This document shows positions 41,648 to 50,249 of a stretch of 64,000 nt of DNA, one piece after another. This stretch comes from Mitsuokella multacida DSM 20544. Its GTDB lineage: Bacteria > Bacillota > Negativicutes > Selenomonadales > Selenomonadaceae. The notes below the pieces were generated by a model that worked only from the letters and a program-made list of their open reading frames with translations, did no database searches and was not told the DNA's origin. The position numbers and the translations under genes are program-made. Where the stretch lies: NCBI RefSeq assembly GCF_000155955.1, contig NZ_GG697142.2, forward strand, positions 281,646 to 345,645, read 5' to 3'. How positions within the stretch are numbered: the stretch's first letter is position 1; every line of letters begins with the position of its first letter.

Positions 41648-43294
41648 TTGAGAAAGCAGATCGTGGCACTCGCAGCAGTGCTCTGCACATTGGCCGTGAC
41701 GCTGACTGGCATGCCAGAGGCGTCGGCCCACCACAAGAATGAACAGAAAGTAGAGAAAATCCTCTACATCCCGCACGACAACCGCCCCATCTCAGACAAG
41801 CAGACGGCGGAAGTCATCAGCAAGCTCGGCTATGAGGTCGTCGTGCCGCCGGACAACATGCTCGGCAGCCGCACGGACCTCGGCCACCCGGATGAGCTCT
41901 GGGACTGGCTCAAGCAGAATGCCCAGGATGCGGATGCAGCTGTCATCTCGTCGGACTCGATGCTCTACGGCAGCCTCGTCGGCTCGCGCAAGCACGAGTA
42001 CTCGAAGAAAGAGGTGCTCGAGCGCGCCGACCGCTTCCAGTCGTTCCGCAAGGAGCACCCGAAGATGGAGCTCTACGTCTTTGGTTCCATCATGCGCACG
42101 CCGCGCTCGGGTGAGGCATCTGGCCATGAGGAGCCGGGCTACTACCGCAACTACGGCGCGGATATCTTCCGCTACACGGTCCTCAAGGACAAGGAGGAGA
42201 TGGAGGGGCTGACGCGCCGCGAGAAGAAGGAGTACGACTTCCTGCAGCGCCTGATTCCGAAGGCATCGCTCTCGGACTGGATGGGCCGCCGCGAGAAGAA
42301 CTTCGCGGCCAACGAGAAGATGATCCAGCTGACGCGCGGCAATACGTTCAACTACTTCGTGCTGGGCCGCGACGACAACGCGCCGTACTCGCAGACGCAC
42401 CTGGAGAGCCGCCATCTCGCGGCAGAGGGCAAGGACCTCGGCAAGACGCGCTTCCAGGCCATGGCCGGCATCGATGAGATCGGCATGCTGATGCTCACGC
42501 GCGCTGTCAACGACATGCGCCGCGATGTGCCTTTTGTCTACGTCCGCTACAATTGGGGCAAGGGCGAATTCACGATCCCGTCGTATTCCGACGAGAAGAT
42601 TGGCGATTCGATCGCCTCGGCCATCACGGCGGCGGGCGGCATGCAGGTCAAGTCGCCTGAGAAAGCCGACCTCGTGCTGACAGTCAACACGAATCCGAAC
42701 GGCAAGACGTACGAGGCCAACGACCGCGCTAACGACGGTACGCCGCGCGAGGGCACGAAGTACTTTGCCGACATCGTCAGCGACTACGTCAGCAAGGGCT
42801 ACCCGGTCGGCATCGCCGACATCGCTTACGCCAACGGCTCGGACAACGCCTTGATGGACGAGCTGCGCGACCGCGGCCTGCTCTTCAAGCTGCGCGCCTA
42901 TGCCGGCTGGAACACGCCGACGAACAGCACGGGCTTCGTCATCGGCGAGGGCATGCTGGCCAAGCACATGAAGGATGAGGCCGTCGACGACCTGCTGCTC
43001 ACGCGCTACCTCGACGACTGGGCTTATCAGGCCAATGTGCGCAACACGATCGCGCGCCAGCTGACCTGGCTGCGCGGCGATGGCGTCTACGGCAGCCTCG
43101 ATTCCAAGACGGACGCCGTGGCCACGCGCTCCGAGCGCATGCTCACGCGCTTCGTGGAGGACAACCTGCCGCCAATCGACTCGCTGGCACATATCGAAGT
43201 GCGCTTCCCGTGGAACCGCATGTTCGAGTCCGACATCATCCATACAGCAGATGAGCCGGTTGACATCACGTACTTCGCGAAAAACCGGAACTGA
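41648..43294 (+). CDS. DUF4127 family exported protein
   Basis: A 548-residue protein that starts with a signal peptide (IVALAAVLCTLAVTLTGMPEASA). The mature part resembles the DUF4127 family: ILYIPHDNRPISDKQTAEVI, VVPPDNMLGSR, ISSDSMLYGSLVGSRKH, FGSIMRTPR and FVLGRDDNAPYSQTH. The conserved Asp, His, Arg and Asn residues in these blocks look like an active site. The biochemical function is not known to me, and a periplasmic location is inferred from the signal. The start is TTG at 41648 at the end of a T run, with AGGGGAG upstream. The gene ends before a 19-bp hairpin. Confidence 0.82.
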   Translation: MRKQIVALAAVLCTLAVTLTGMPEASAHHKNEQKVEKILYIPHDNRPISDKQTAEVISKLGYEVVVPPDNMLGSRTDLGHPDELWDWLKQNAQDADAAVISSDSMLYGSLVGSRKHEYSKKEVLERADRFQSFRKEHPKMELYVFGSIMRTPRSGEASGHEEPGYYRNYGADIFRYTVLKDKEEMEGLTRREKKEYDFLQRLIPKASLSDWMGRREKNFAANEKMIQLTRGNTFNYFVLGRDDNAPYSQTHLESRHLAAEGKDLGKTRFQAMAGIDEIGMLMLTRAVNDMRRDVPFVYVRYNWGKGEFTIPSYSDEKIGDSIASAITAAGGMQVKSPEKADLVLTVNTNPNGKTYEANDRANDGTPREGTKYFADIVSDYVSKGYPVGIADIAYANGSDNALMDELRDRGLLFKLRAYAGWNTPTNSTGFVIGEGMLAKHMKDEAVDDLLLTRYLDDWAYQANVRNTIARQLTWLRGDGVYGSLDSKTDAVATRSERMLTRFVEDNLPPIDSLAHIEVRFPWNRMFESDIIHTADEPVDITYFAKNRN

Positions 43295-43323
43295 ACTAGG
43301 GGATGCTGAGCCCCGTAGAGACA

Positions 43324-43370
43324 AACGCCCCGCAGGGCAGCAAAAGATGCTGCCCTGCGGGGCGTTCTTG
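43324..43370. terminator. Very strong hairpin between convergent genes
   Basis: A perfect 19-bp stem runs from AACGCCCCGCAGGG... (43324-43342) to its complement at 43348-43366, with a five-base loop. It lies between the DUF4127 gene and the convergent DeoR gene. Confidence 0.88.
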
Positions 43371-43385
43371 TATGCTTGTGAGAAA

Positions 43386-44144
43386 TCAGGAGCGGGGCTT
43401 GGCGGCTGTGATGACCGCGAGGCCGCGCGCTTCGAGTTCAGCGACATCGTCAGGCGAGACGTCGGCATCTGTGTAAATGGACCGGATGTTCTCGTAGGGG
43501 AAGAGCAGCTCGGATGCATCGCGGTGGAATTTGATGGACTCCGTCAGCACGATGATGCCGCGGGCCTGCGCGGCCATGGCCTGCGCGGCCTCGATGCGCA
43601 GGTGGTCGCTGCTCTTGACGCCGCTCTCGTCCATGCCGTCGATGCCGATGAAGAACTTGTCCACCTTGAAGTTGCGGGCACAGAGTCCGACGAGCGGACC
43701 GACCATGACCTGCGACTCATTCTGGTAGCTGCCGCCAAGCAGGATGATGCGGGTGCCGCTGATCTTGCGCACAAAATTCGCGATGAAGGCGGAATTCGTG
43801 ATGATGGTCGTGTGACGGCCGCGCGCGCAGAGCTCTTCGGCGAGCAGCGTGCAGCAGCTGCCGGACTCGATCATGACGGTCTCACCGGGCTGGACGCAGC
43901 GGGCGGCGCGTTCGGCGATGCGGCGCTTGTTCTCGTAGTGGAAGGAGAGATGATGGCCGATGTCATCGCTGGACACCATGCAGGCATAGCCGTGCTCGCG
44001 CTTTAGGAGGCCCTGGTGGGCGAGCATGTTGAGGTCCTTGCGGATCGTGACCTCGGAGACGCCGAGCGCGGCGGAGAGTTCCGTGACGGCCATGCGTCCA
44101 TTCTGGCAGATTAGATCGAGGAGTTTCGTATGACGGGGATGCAT
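43386..44144 (-). CDS. DeoR-family transcriptional regulator (target unknown)
   Basis: A 252-residue regulator with the DeoR helix-turn-helix MAVTELSAALGVSEVTIRKDLNMLAHQG and wing LLKREHGYACM. A DeoRC sensor domain follows (VMIESGSCCTLLAEEL, ITNSAFIANFV, KFFIGIDGMDESG). The wing differs from the usual HGGA sequence. The start at 44144 has GAAAGGAAC upstream, and a longer reading frame upstream overlaps the serC terminator. It lies 69 bases downstream of serC on the same strand, with no sugar gene next to it, so its regulon cannot be read from context. Confidence 0.82.
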   Translation of the reverse strand: MHPRHTKLLDLICQNGRMAVTELSAALGVSEVTIRKDLNMLAHQGLLKREHGYACMVSSDDIGHHLSFHYENKRRIAERAARCVQPGETVMIESGSCCTLLAEELCARGRHTTIITNSAFIANFVRKISGTRIILLGGSYQNESQVMVGPLVGLCARNFKVDKFFIGIDGMDESGVKSSDHLRIEAAQAMAAQARGIIVLTESIKFHRDASELLFPYENIRSIYTDADVSPDDVAELEARGLAVITAAKPRS

Positions 44145-44163
44145 CGGATTCGTTCCTTTCGAC

Positions 44164-44202
44164 AAAGAAAACTCCCCCTGCGGCAGGCAAAGGGAGTTTT
44201 TT
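44164..44202 (-). terminator. Terminator after serC
   Basis: ACTCCC and GGGAGT arms (44171-44176 and 44192-44197) form a stem. T runs occur on both strands. It sits between serC and the downstream DeoR gene. Confidence 0.72.
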
Positions 44203-44212
44203 CGGGCAGTGA

Positions 44213-45304
44213 TCAAGCGTTTTCCTTGCGGAATTTCTCCATGAACTCGGCGAGAGCGACAGCGCCCTCATACGGCATCGCGTTGTAGATCGAAGCGCGC
44301 ATGCCGCCGACGCTGCGGTGGCCCTTGACGCCGCTGAGCTGATGCGTGAGTGCCTCGGCGACGAACTTCTTCTCGAGTTCCTCGCTCGGCAGGCGGAAGG
44401 TGACGTTCATGAACGAACGGCTCTCCTTGTCTGCATGGCCGCGGTAGAATCCGTTGGAATTGTCGATGGCATCGTAGACGACCTTTGCCTTGCGCTCGTT
44501 GCGGCGTGCCATCTCCTCGAGTCCGCCCTGTGCCTTGATCCAGGCTGCGACCTTGCCGACCATGTAGATGCAGAAAGCCGGCGGCGTGTTGTAGAGCGAA
44601 TCCTTCTTGTAGAACGTGCTGTAGCGGAACATCGTCGGAAGTTTCTCCGGGCTCTTCTCGAGCAGGCTCTTCTTGGCGACGACGAGCACGACGCCAGCCG
44701 GTCCGAGGTTCTTCTGGACGCCAGCGTAGATGAAGTCGAACTTGTGGAAGTCCACAGGGCGCGAGAGCATGTCAGAGGACATGTCGGCAAAGAGCGGCAC
44801 GCCGTTCGTCTCCGGGATGTAGTGATACTCCGTGCCGTAGATCGTGTTGTTGTAGCAGACATGGACGTAAGCGGCATTCGGGTCAATCTTGAGCTCGTCC
44901 TGCTGCGGTACGTGATGGTAACCAGTCTCCTTGCTCGAAGCGATGATCTCACCGACGCCGAGATGCTCGGCTTCTTTGTAGGCCTTCTCGGCGAAGCTGC
45001 CGGAGAGCACATAGCTGCCCGGATGTTCTTTCGTCGCGTAGTTCAGCGGGATCATCGCGAACTGCTGGCTCGCACCGCCCTGGCAGAAGAGCACTTCGTA
45101 GTCATCGCCGAGGCCCATGAGGTCCTTGATATCCTGCTTCGCCTTCTCGTGGACCGCTGCATACTGTGGTGCGCGATGGCTGATCTCCAGGATGGACATC
45201 CCGCTGTTGTTGAAATTCAGGAACTCTGCCTGTGCTTCCTTGAGTACCTCGAGTGGCAGCGTTGCCGGACCCGGGTTGAAATTGTAGACGCGACCTGCTT
45301 CCAT
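44213..45304 (-). CDS. serC: Phosphoserine aminotransferase
   Basis: PLP enzyme that transaminates 3-phosphohydroxypyruvate to phosphoserine, the second step of serine synthesis. It is 363 residues long. It begins RVYNFNPGPATLPLEVLKEAQ, and CQGGASQQFAMIPLNY, YIPETNGVPLFADMSSDMLSRP and FIYAGVQKNLGPAG (with the Schiff-base Lys) follow, ending SVGGMRASIYNAMP. I chose the ATG at 45304, with GGGAGG six bases upstream. It is divergent from serA, and unlike serA its leader shows no T-box. Confidence 0.96.
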   Translation of the reverse strand: MEAGRVYNFNPGPATLPLEVLKEAQAEFLNFNNSGMSILEISHRAPQYAAVHEKAKQDIKDLMGLGDDYEVLFCQGGASQQFAMIPLNYATKEHPGSYVLSGSFAEKAYKEAEHLGVGEIIASSKETGYHHVPQQDELKIDPNAAYVHVCYNNTIYGTEYHYIPETNGVPLFADMSSDMLSRPVDFHKFDFIYAGVQKNLGPAGVVLVVAKKSLLEKSPEKLPTMFRYSTFYKKDSLYNTPPAFCIYMVGKVAAWIKAQGGLEEMARRNERKAKVVYDAIDNSNGFYRGHADKESRSFMNVTFRLPSEELEKKFVAEALTHQLSGVKGHRSVGGMRASIYNAMPYEGAVALAEFMEKFRKENA

Positions 45305-45426
45305 GAAAAAACCTCCCAAAACGTATAGAATCCTCTAGATCTTGCTGTCTTTCAGCTTTTGAGACGCCTGCTCCTTCAGGTTTTCCTCAGTTTGTCCATT
45401 CGTTGTGGACAAGCGGCGTTTTTTAT

Positions 45427-45455
45427 ATTCTAGCGCGAAAAAAACAGAAAAGCAA
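45427..45455 (-). promoter_or_regulatory. serC promoter
   Basis: On the minus strand, TTGCTT (complement of 45450-45455), 17 bases, TAGAAT (complement of 45427-45432). The leader contains a small TTGTCCA/TGGACAA stem-loop but no T-box. Confidence 0.6.
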
Positions 45456-45491
45456 GCAGAAAAATAAAAGCTGTTTTTTCTGAGCAGACAC

Positions 45492-45520
45492 TTGACGGCT
45501 GAAAATGGATGGCCTATAAT
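45492..45520 (+). promoter_or_regulatory. serA promoter
   Basis: TTGACG (45492-45497), 17 bases, TATAAT (45515-45520). It precedes the T-box leader. Confidence 0.85.
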
Positions 45521-45526
45521 ACATTT

Positions 45527-45770
45527 ATGCACCGAAAGTGCAGGATACGAAAATACGCAAAGGCAAAGATGGGGAAGCCGAAGAAGAGGCCTTCAAAGAG
45601 AGCTGGCGGCTGGTGTGAGTCAGCAAGGCCATTCGAGGTTCCGCCCCGGAGCAGCTGATGAAAGTCAGACGGGTATGCCCGTTACAGCATCGAGAGAGAG
45701 GCTTTGCCTCACTTGGGTGGCACCACGGAATCGAGCGTTTCGTCCCAAATCGGGACGGGCGCTTTTTTTG
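45527..45770 (+). ncRNA. Serine T-box leader controlling serA
   Basis: A tRNA-sensing attenuator. It shows the AGAGAGCTGGCGGCTGGTG block of stem I (from ~45596), the AGACGGGTATGCCCGTTA element (45667-45684) and the T-box core GGGTGGCACCACGG (45715-45728). A terminator of GCGTTTCGTCCC and CGGGACGGGCGC with a T7 run follows (45735-45769). Aligning the CCGGAGC motif after the specifier loop with known glyQS leaders puts the specifier at 45640-45642, TCC, a serine codon. Uncharged tRNA-Ser would favour the antiterminator and serA expression. Confidence 0.92.
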
Positions 45771-45802
45771 TTATCTGGTTGATGGACAAGGAGAGAAGAA
45801 CC

Positions 45803-47389
45803 ATGAAGGTATTAGCAGCAGATGGTATTTCGCCGAAAGGCATTGAACTCTTGCAGAAGGAATTCGAGGTCGTCGTCAAGGACAAGCTCCCGGCTGAGGA
45901 GCTCCTCGAGATCATCCCGGACTTCGACGCATTGATCGTGCGCTCGGCCTCGAAGGTCACGGCGGAAGTCATCGCGCGCGCCAAGAAGCTCAAGATCATC
46001 GGCCGCGCCGGCGTCGGCGTCGACAACATCGACATCCCGGCTGCGACGGCCAAGGGCATCATCGTCATCAACTCCCCGGGCGGCAACACGATTGCGGCGA
46101 CGGAGCACACGATGGCCATGATGCTCGCGATGTCCCGCAATATCCCGATCGCCAATGAGACGATGCATAAGGGCGAGTGGAACCGCAAGAAGTACGTCGG
46201 CGTCGAGCTGCGCGGCAAGACACTCGGTGTCGTCGGCATGGGCCGCATCGGCTCGGGCGTGGCGAAGCGCGCGATGGCCTTCGACATGAACGTGCTCGCC
46301 TATGATCCCTATATTAATGAAGAGCGCGCCAAAGCGCTCGGCGTCAAGGTCGCGACGTTCGACGAGGTCATCGAGAACTCCGACTTCATCACGGTGCACA
46401 TGCCGCTGACGAAGGAGACGAAGGGCATGATCGCGATGGAGCAGATGAAGAAGATGAAGCCGGGCGTCCGTCTCGTCAACTGCGCGCGCGGCGGCATCAT
46501 CGATGAGGCAGACCTTGCCGAGGCACTCAAGCAGGGCATCGTCGCAGCCGCTGCCATCGATGTCTACACGAGCGAACCGCCGGCAGAGAAGGGCAACCCG
46601 CTGCTTGAGGCGCCGAACATTGTGCTGACGCCGCATCTCGGCGCATCGACGGTCGAAGCGCAGATCGGCGTTTCGGTCGATGTCGCGAAGGGCATCATCG
46701 CAGCATTGCACGGCGAGCCTGTTGCGACGGCCGTCAACATGGCGCCGGTATCCCCGCAGGTCATGCGCGTCATCGCGCCGTACCTCACGCTCGCCGAGCG
46801 CCTCGGCGGCACGGTCGTCGGCCTTGCCGACGGTCCGATCGAGTCGGTTGAGGTCACCTACAACGGTGAGATCACGGAGGTCAACACGGGCCTCTTGACG
46901 ACGGCTGTCATCAAGGGCATCCTCAACCCGGTCATGGAGAACGAGGTCAACTACGTCAATGCGCCGGGCCTCGCCAAGGAGCGCGGCATCAAGGTGTCGG
47001 AGCGCAAGGAGCGCGCTTCCGAGGACTTCGCCAACCTCATCACGGTCGATGTCGTGGCCGGCGGCAAGAAGCTCTCCGTACAGGGTACGCTGTTTGGCAC
47101 GCAGGGCCGCATCGTCCGCATCAATGACTTCCGCGTCGACGTCGATCCGCATGCGCGCATCCTGATCTGCCCGCACATCAACCGCCCGGGCGTCATCGGT
47201 ACGGTCGGCACGCTGCTCGGCGGCAATGGCGTCAACATCTCGGCCATGCAGGTCGGCACGACGGAGGAAGAGGGCAAGAACCTCATGGTCTTGACGGTCG
47301 ATAACGACATCCCGGCCGCACTCCTCGAGACGGTCAAGGCGCTCGATGGCATCTTTGATGCCAAGCTCGTCAACTTTTACGAGATCTGA
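45803..47389 (+). CDS. serA: D-3-phosphoglycerate dehydrogenase
   Basis: Oxidises 3-phosphoglycerate to 3-phosphohydroxypyruvate with NAD, the first step of serine synthesis. The 528-residue long form has a catalytic domain with VRSASKVTAEVI and GRAGVGVDNIDIPAA, an NAD fold with LGVVGMGRIGSGVAKRA, the catalytic HLGAST His, an intervening ASB domain, and a C-terminal ACT domain (HINRPGVIGTVGTLLGGNGVNI) that usually binds serine. So it may be controlled both by feedback and by the upstream T-box. The ATG at 45803 follows GGAGAGAAG. Confidence 0.97.
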   Translation: MKVLAADGISPKGIELLQKEFEVVVKDKLPAEELLEIIPDFDALIVRSASKVTAEVIARAKKLKIIGRAGVGVDNIDIPAATAKGIIVINSPGGNTIAATEHTMAMMLAMSRNIPIANETMHKGEWNRKKYVGVELRGKTLGVVGMGRIGSGVAKRAMAFDMNVLAYDPYINEERAKALGVKVATFDEVIENSDFITVHMPLTKETKGMIAMEQMKKMKPGVRLVNCARGGIIDEADLAEALKQGIVAAAAIDVYTSEPPAEKGNPLLEAPNIVLTPHLGASTVEAQIGVSVDVAKGIIAALHGEPVATAVNMAPVSPQVMRVIAPYLTLAERLGGTVVGLADGPIESVEVTYNGEITEVNTGLLTTAVIKGILNPVMENEVNYVNAPGLAKERGIKVSERKERASEDFANLITVDVVAGGKKLSVQGTLFGTQGRIVRINDFRVDVDPHARILICPHINRPGVIGTVGTLLGGNGVNISAMQVGTTEEEGKNLMVLTVDNDIPAALLETVKALDGIFDAKLVNFYEI

Positions 47390-47420
47390 GACATACATCC
47401 TATATATAGGAAGATAAATA

Positions 47421-47452
47421 AAAGCCTGTTGTAACTGCAACAGGCTTTTTTG
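47421..47452. terminator. Bidirectional terminator between serA and brnQ
   Basis: AAAGCCTGTTG (47421-47431) pairs with CAACAGGCTTT (47438-47448). T runs follow in both directions. Confidence 0.92.
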
Positions 47453-47478
47453 TGTCCGTGTCTCGTTATTTCGTTGTC

Positions 47479-48810
47479 TCAGTGGAGTTCGAGCTCCGTC
47501 TCACCGTGTATCTTCTTGCCGGGCAGGAAGAGGGAGAGAACGAGCGCGGCGAGGACAGGCAGGAGCCAGGCGAGACTGCTCTCATGGAGCGGCAGGCTCT
47601 TTATGACGGCGCCGGCCCAGCCGAACCCTGCGAACTGGTGCAGGATGTCGATGGCCGAGATCAGGGCGGCCACGGCGACCGTCAGGCGCATGCCCGTACG
47701 GGAGAGCGCCGCGAATTTGTTGAGGATCGTCATGATGACGATCGTGATGGCAATCGGGTAGATGAAGAGCAGGATGGGAAGCGAGACCTTGATGATCTCG
47801 TTGAGGCCGAGGTTGGCGAGCAGCAGGCTGACGAGACTGACGAGCGTCGCGTACTTCTGGTACGACATGATGGGGAATTCCTCGTAGAAGAAGGTCGAGA
47901 CGGCGGCAATGAGGCCGACGGTCGTCGTGAAGCAGGTCAGCGTGACCATGACGGCGAGGAAGTACATGCCGGCAGGGCCGAAGAGCGCGAGCGACGACTG
48001 GGACAGCACGTAGGCGCCGAGGTTGATGTGCGCATCGCCGTAGACTTCCGGCGGGATCGGGAAGTGGTTGCCGAGCAGCGCGAGCCCGAGGTAGAGCGCG
48101 CCCATGAGGACGGCGACGGCGAGGCCCGCCATCCAGACGCTCGTGTAGTGCTCGCGCGCTGAGTGGAAGTGGATGCGGCGCATCTCGTTGAGTGCGAGGA
48201 TGCAGAAGGCGAACGAGGCGAGCGTGTCCATCGTGTTGTAGCCCTCGATGAAGCCCGTGCCGAAGGCCGAGGTGCTGTACTTGCCGAGCGGCTCAGCGAG
48301 GCTCGTCGTGGTATAGGAAAAGAGCCCTGTGAGCATCAGGATGACGATGAGCAGTGCGAACATCGGCGTCAACACCTTGCCGAGGCGCGCGAGGAGCTTT
48401 GTCGGCGTAATGGCCAGCCACCAGGCAAAGGCAAAGTAGACGATCGTGAAGAGTGCGAGCGGCAGCGTGCCGTCGCCCGTGATCGGCAGGACGCCAATCG
48501 AGAACGATGTGGCTGCCGTGCGCGGGATGGCCATGAGCGGGCCAATCGAGAGGTAGATGAGCGCGAGCAGCAGCAGCGAGAACGCCGGCGAGATCTTCTG
48601 GTTCATCTCGGCGCGGAAGCCGCCGGGATTGAACGTGCCGATGATCAGCGCGATGACCGGCATGCCGATGCCAGAGAGCAGGAAGCCGAGGATGGCGGGC
48701 GTGAACATGCTGCCTGATTCAAAGCCGAGAGACGGCGGGAATATCAGATTGCCTGCGCCGAAAAACATGCCGAAGAGCATGAGGCCAATCTGGAGGCCAT
48801 TCTTGAACAT
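47479..48810 (-). CDS. brnQ: Branched-chain amino acid transporter (LIVCS family)
   Basis: Sodium- or proton-coupled carrier for leucine, isoleucine and valine in the inner membrane. The 443-residue protein has about 12 hydrophobic segments and the family start GLMLFGMFFGAGNLIFPPSLG. PLMAIPRTAATSF and GFIEGYNTMDTLASFAFCI follow. The ATG has GAAAGGGG upstream. It is monocistronic with its own good promoter, and a leader of ~50 bases shows no T-box. Confidence 0.94.
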   Translation of the reverse strand: MFKNGLQIGLMLFGMFFGAGNLIFPPSLGFESGSMFTPAILGFLLSGIGMPVIALIIGTFNPGGFRAEMNQKISPAFSLLLLALIYLSIGPLMAIPRTAATSFSIGVLPITGDGTLPLALFTIVYFAFAWWLAITPTKLLARLGKVLTPMFALLIVILMLTGLFSYTTTSLAEPLGKYSTSAFGTGFIEGYNTMDTLASFAFCILALNEMRRIHFHSAREHYTSVWMAGLAVAVLMGALYLGLALLGNHFPIPPEVYGDAHINLGAYVLSQSSLALFGPAGMYFLAVMVTLTCFTTTVGLIAAVSTFFYEEFPIMSYQKYATLVSLVSLLLANLGLNEIIKVSLPILLFIYPIAITIVIMTILNKFAALSRTGMRLTVAVAALISAIDILHQFAGFGWAGAVIKSLPLHESSLAWLLPVLAALVLSLFLPGKKIHGETELELH

Positions 48811-48868
48811 AGGAAAACCCCTTTCTTTTTACGGGATATACGTGAAGCCATAAAGCGGCGACTCGTCT

Positions 48869-48897
48869 ATTCTACGGAGTTTTCTCAGATATGTCAA
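48869..48897 (-). promoter_or_regulatory. brnQ promoter
   Basis: On the minus strand, TTGACA (complement of 48892-48897), 17 bases, TAGAAT (complement of 48869-48874). Confidence 0.82.
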
Positions 48898-49042
48898 TTC
48901 TGTATGGACAAATCGAGTATTTTGTGGTAAATACAGCTCAATTTACAATAATATGTACATCGTGATATTCTGCATCATGTATACACATATAAAATAATCA
49001 TATAATTCAAGAAACATAATTTGAAGTATACATGCATACAAT

Positions 49043-49071
49043 TTGCAATACATGTAAACCTGCGCTATAAT
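49043..49071 (+). promoter_or_regulatory. Promoter of the small unknown gene
   Basis: TTGCAA (49043-49048), 17 bases, TATAAT (49066-49071), 26 bases before the ATG. The region between the two divergent promoters (48898-49042) is AT-rich, and I see no gene in it. Confidence 0.72.
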
Positions 49072-49096
49072 AAATCCACGGATGGAGGAATGACGT

Positions 49097-49456
49097 ATGT
49101 ATACAAAAGATATGCTTGTAATGAGAATAAAGTTGATCGCTCTTAGCCAGATTCGCAATATCGAAGATTCTGTTAAAAAGAATCCGATGGCTTACCGCAA
49201 AGACACAATCGAATACTGCGAAGCGATGCATGAAATCATTGAAGCCATGTCTATGGCACGCCTGACGCGCATCGTCGTTCCAATCTACGAGAACTATGAG
49301 GAGATGGGCATGGCCGACGACGGCTATGTGGCAGATTCGCTCATGATGATCGTCCTCGCGCTTTACCAGACGGAGATCGGCGAGGAGACCATCTACGATA
49401 TCGGCTGGACGAGCTACCTGGAAGATTACTTCCGCGTGCGCGCCGCTATCGCCTGA
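49097..49456 (+). CDS. Small hypothetical cytoplasmic protein
   Basis: I do not recognise a family. The 119 residues look mainly helical, with no signal peptide or membrane segment. Features are a basic first third (RIKLIALSQIRN, DSVKKNPMAYRKD), a Met-rich middle (EAMHEIIEAMSMARL) and an acidic last third (ENYEEMGMADDGY, ALYQTEIGEETIYD). A good promoter, a GGAGGAATG ribosome binding site and a terminator directly after it show that it is a real single-gene unit. A Met-rich helical bundle could be a regulatory or adaptor protein, but nothing in the sequence decides this. Confidence 0.75.
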   Translation: MYTKDMLVMRIKLIALSQIRNIEDSVKKNPMAYRKDTIEYCEAMHEIIEAMSMARLTRIVVPIYENYEEMGMADDGYVADSLMMIVLALYQTEIGEETIYDIGWTSYLEDYFRVRAAIA

Positions 49457-49501
49457 TTGTTGCTAGCTGCTATCATTTTTCTCATCGATTATGAATAGAA
49501 G

Positions 49502-49527
49502 ACTCCTGCTAAGGCAGGAGTTTTTTT
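49502..49527 (+). terminator. Terminator after the small gene
   Basis: ACTCCTGC (49502-49509) pairs with GCAGGAGT (49514-49521), followed by seven T. Confidence 0.9.
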
Positions 49528-49596
49528 AATTGGGGGCGAATGTTTTTAACAGGGATACACTTGTCTGTAATCTATCTGTCGAAGGAGGCGATTGTT

Positions 49597-50214
49597 TTGC
49601 CGATGTACCGCAAATCCCTGCTGATCCTGCTGCTGATTCTCATCGCAGTGGCCGGCGGCACGTATTATGGATGCTACACGCAGGAGAAGGAATCCGTCCA
49701 GCTCGATGTGGCGGCCAATCCCGCCGTGCAGCAGGGCGGCACGGAAAAGGGCGCTGAGATTACGGTCTATGTGACGGGCGCCATCAACAAGCCGGGCGTC
49801 GTGACCGTGAAGGAAGGTGCGCGCACGGCTGATGCCGTCAATGCCTGTGGCGGCCTGCTGCCGACGGCCGACGCGGAGAAGGTCAACATGGCGCAGGTGC
49901 TCAAGGACGGTCAGCAGGTTCGCGTGCCGGAAAAGGCGGTGCCCGAGACGACCGCTGCCGCGAAGTCGGGCAGCGTGAATCCGGCGGCCAAGTCCGGTAC
50001 GTCATCGAAAGCAGCGCCGTCAGGACCAGTCAACATCAACACGGCCAGCGCCGAAGAGCTCGACACGCTGCCCGGCATCGGTCCGGCCATGGCCCAGCGC
50101 ATCATTGAGTTCCGCGAGACGGAGGGTGCCTTTACGGCCATCGAGGACATCAAGAAGGTCAAGGGCATCGGCGAGGCGAAGTTCGAGAAGATGAAGGACA
50201 AGATCTGCATCTGA
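49597..50214 (+). CDS. comEA: Competence protein ComEA (DNA receptor)
   Basis: A membrane-anchored DNA-binding protein for uptake of transforming DNA, 205 residues. One N-terminal membrane helix (LLILLLILIAVAGGTYYG) is followed by a SLBB domain (ITVYVTGAINKPGVVTVKEG), a Ser/Ala/Lys linker, and a helix-hairpin-helix pair (VNINTASAEELDTLPGIGPAMAQRI and IKKVKGIGEAKFEKM) that binds DNA. The start is TTG at 49597, eight bases from AAGGAGG. A further upstream ATG has no binding site. comEC follows after 35 bases. Confidence 0.92.
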   Translation: MPMYRKSLLILLLILIAVAGGTYYGCYTQEKESVQLDVAANPAVQQGGTEKGAEITVYVTGAINKPGVVTVKEGARTADAVNACGGLLPTADAEKVNMAQVLKDGQQVRVPEKAVPETTAAAKSGSVNPAAKSGTSSKAAPSGPVNINTASAEELDTLPGIGPAMAQRIIEFRETEGAFTAIEDIKKVKGIGEAKFEKMKDKICI

Positions 50215-50249
50215 GCCGTCCGAGAGTGGAATCGTGAGAGGGAACTGCT

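Noticed and set aside
45305-45490. A second T-box for serC on the minus strand
   Set aside because: The serC leader has no GGGTGG-type core and no terminator/antiterminator pair, only a small TTGTCCA/TGGACAA stem.
45335-45532. A 65-codon frame on the minus strand between serC and serA
   Set aside because: It overlaps the serA promoter and the serC promoter and leader, has no ribosome binding site and shows no recognisable protein features.
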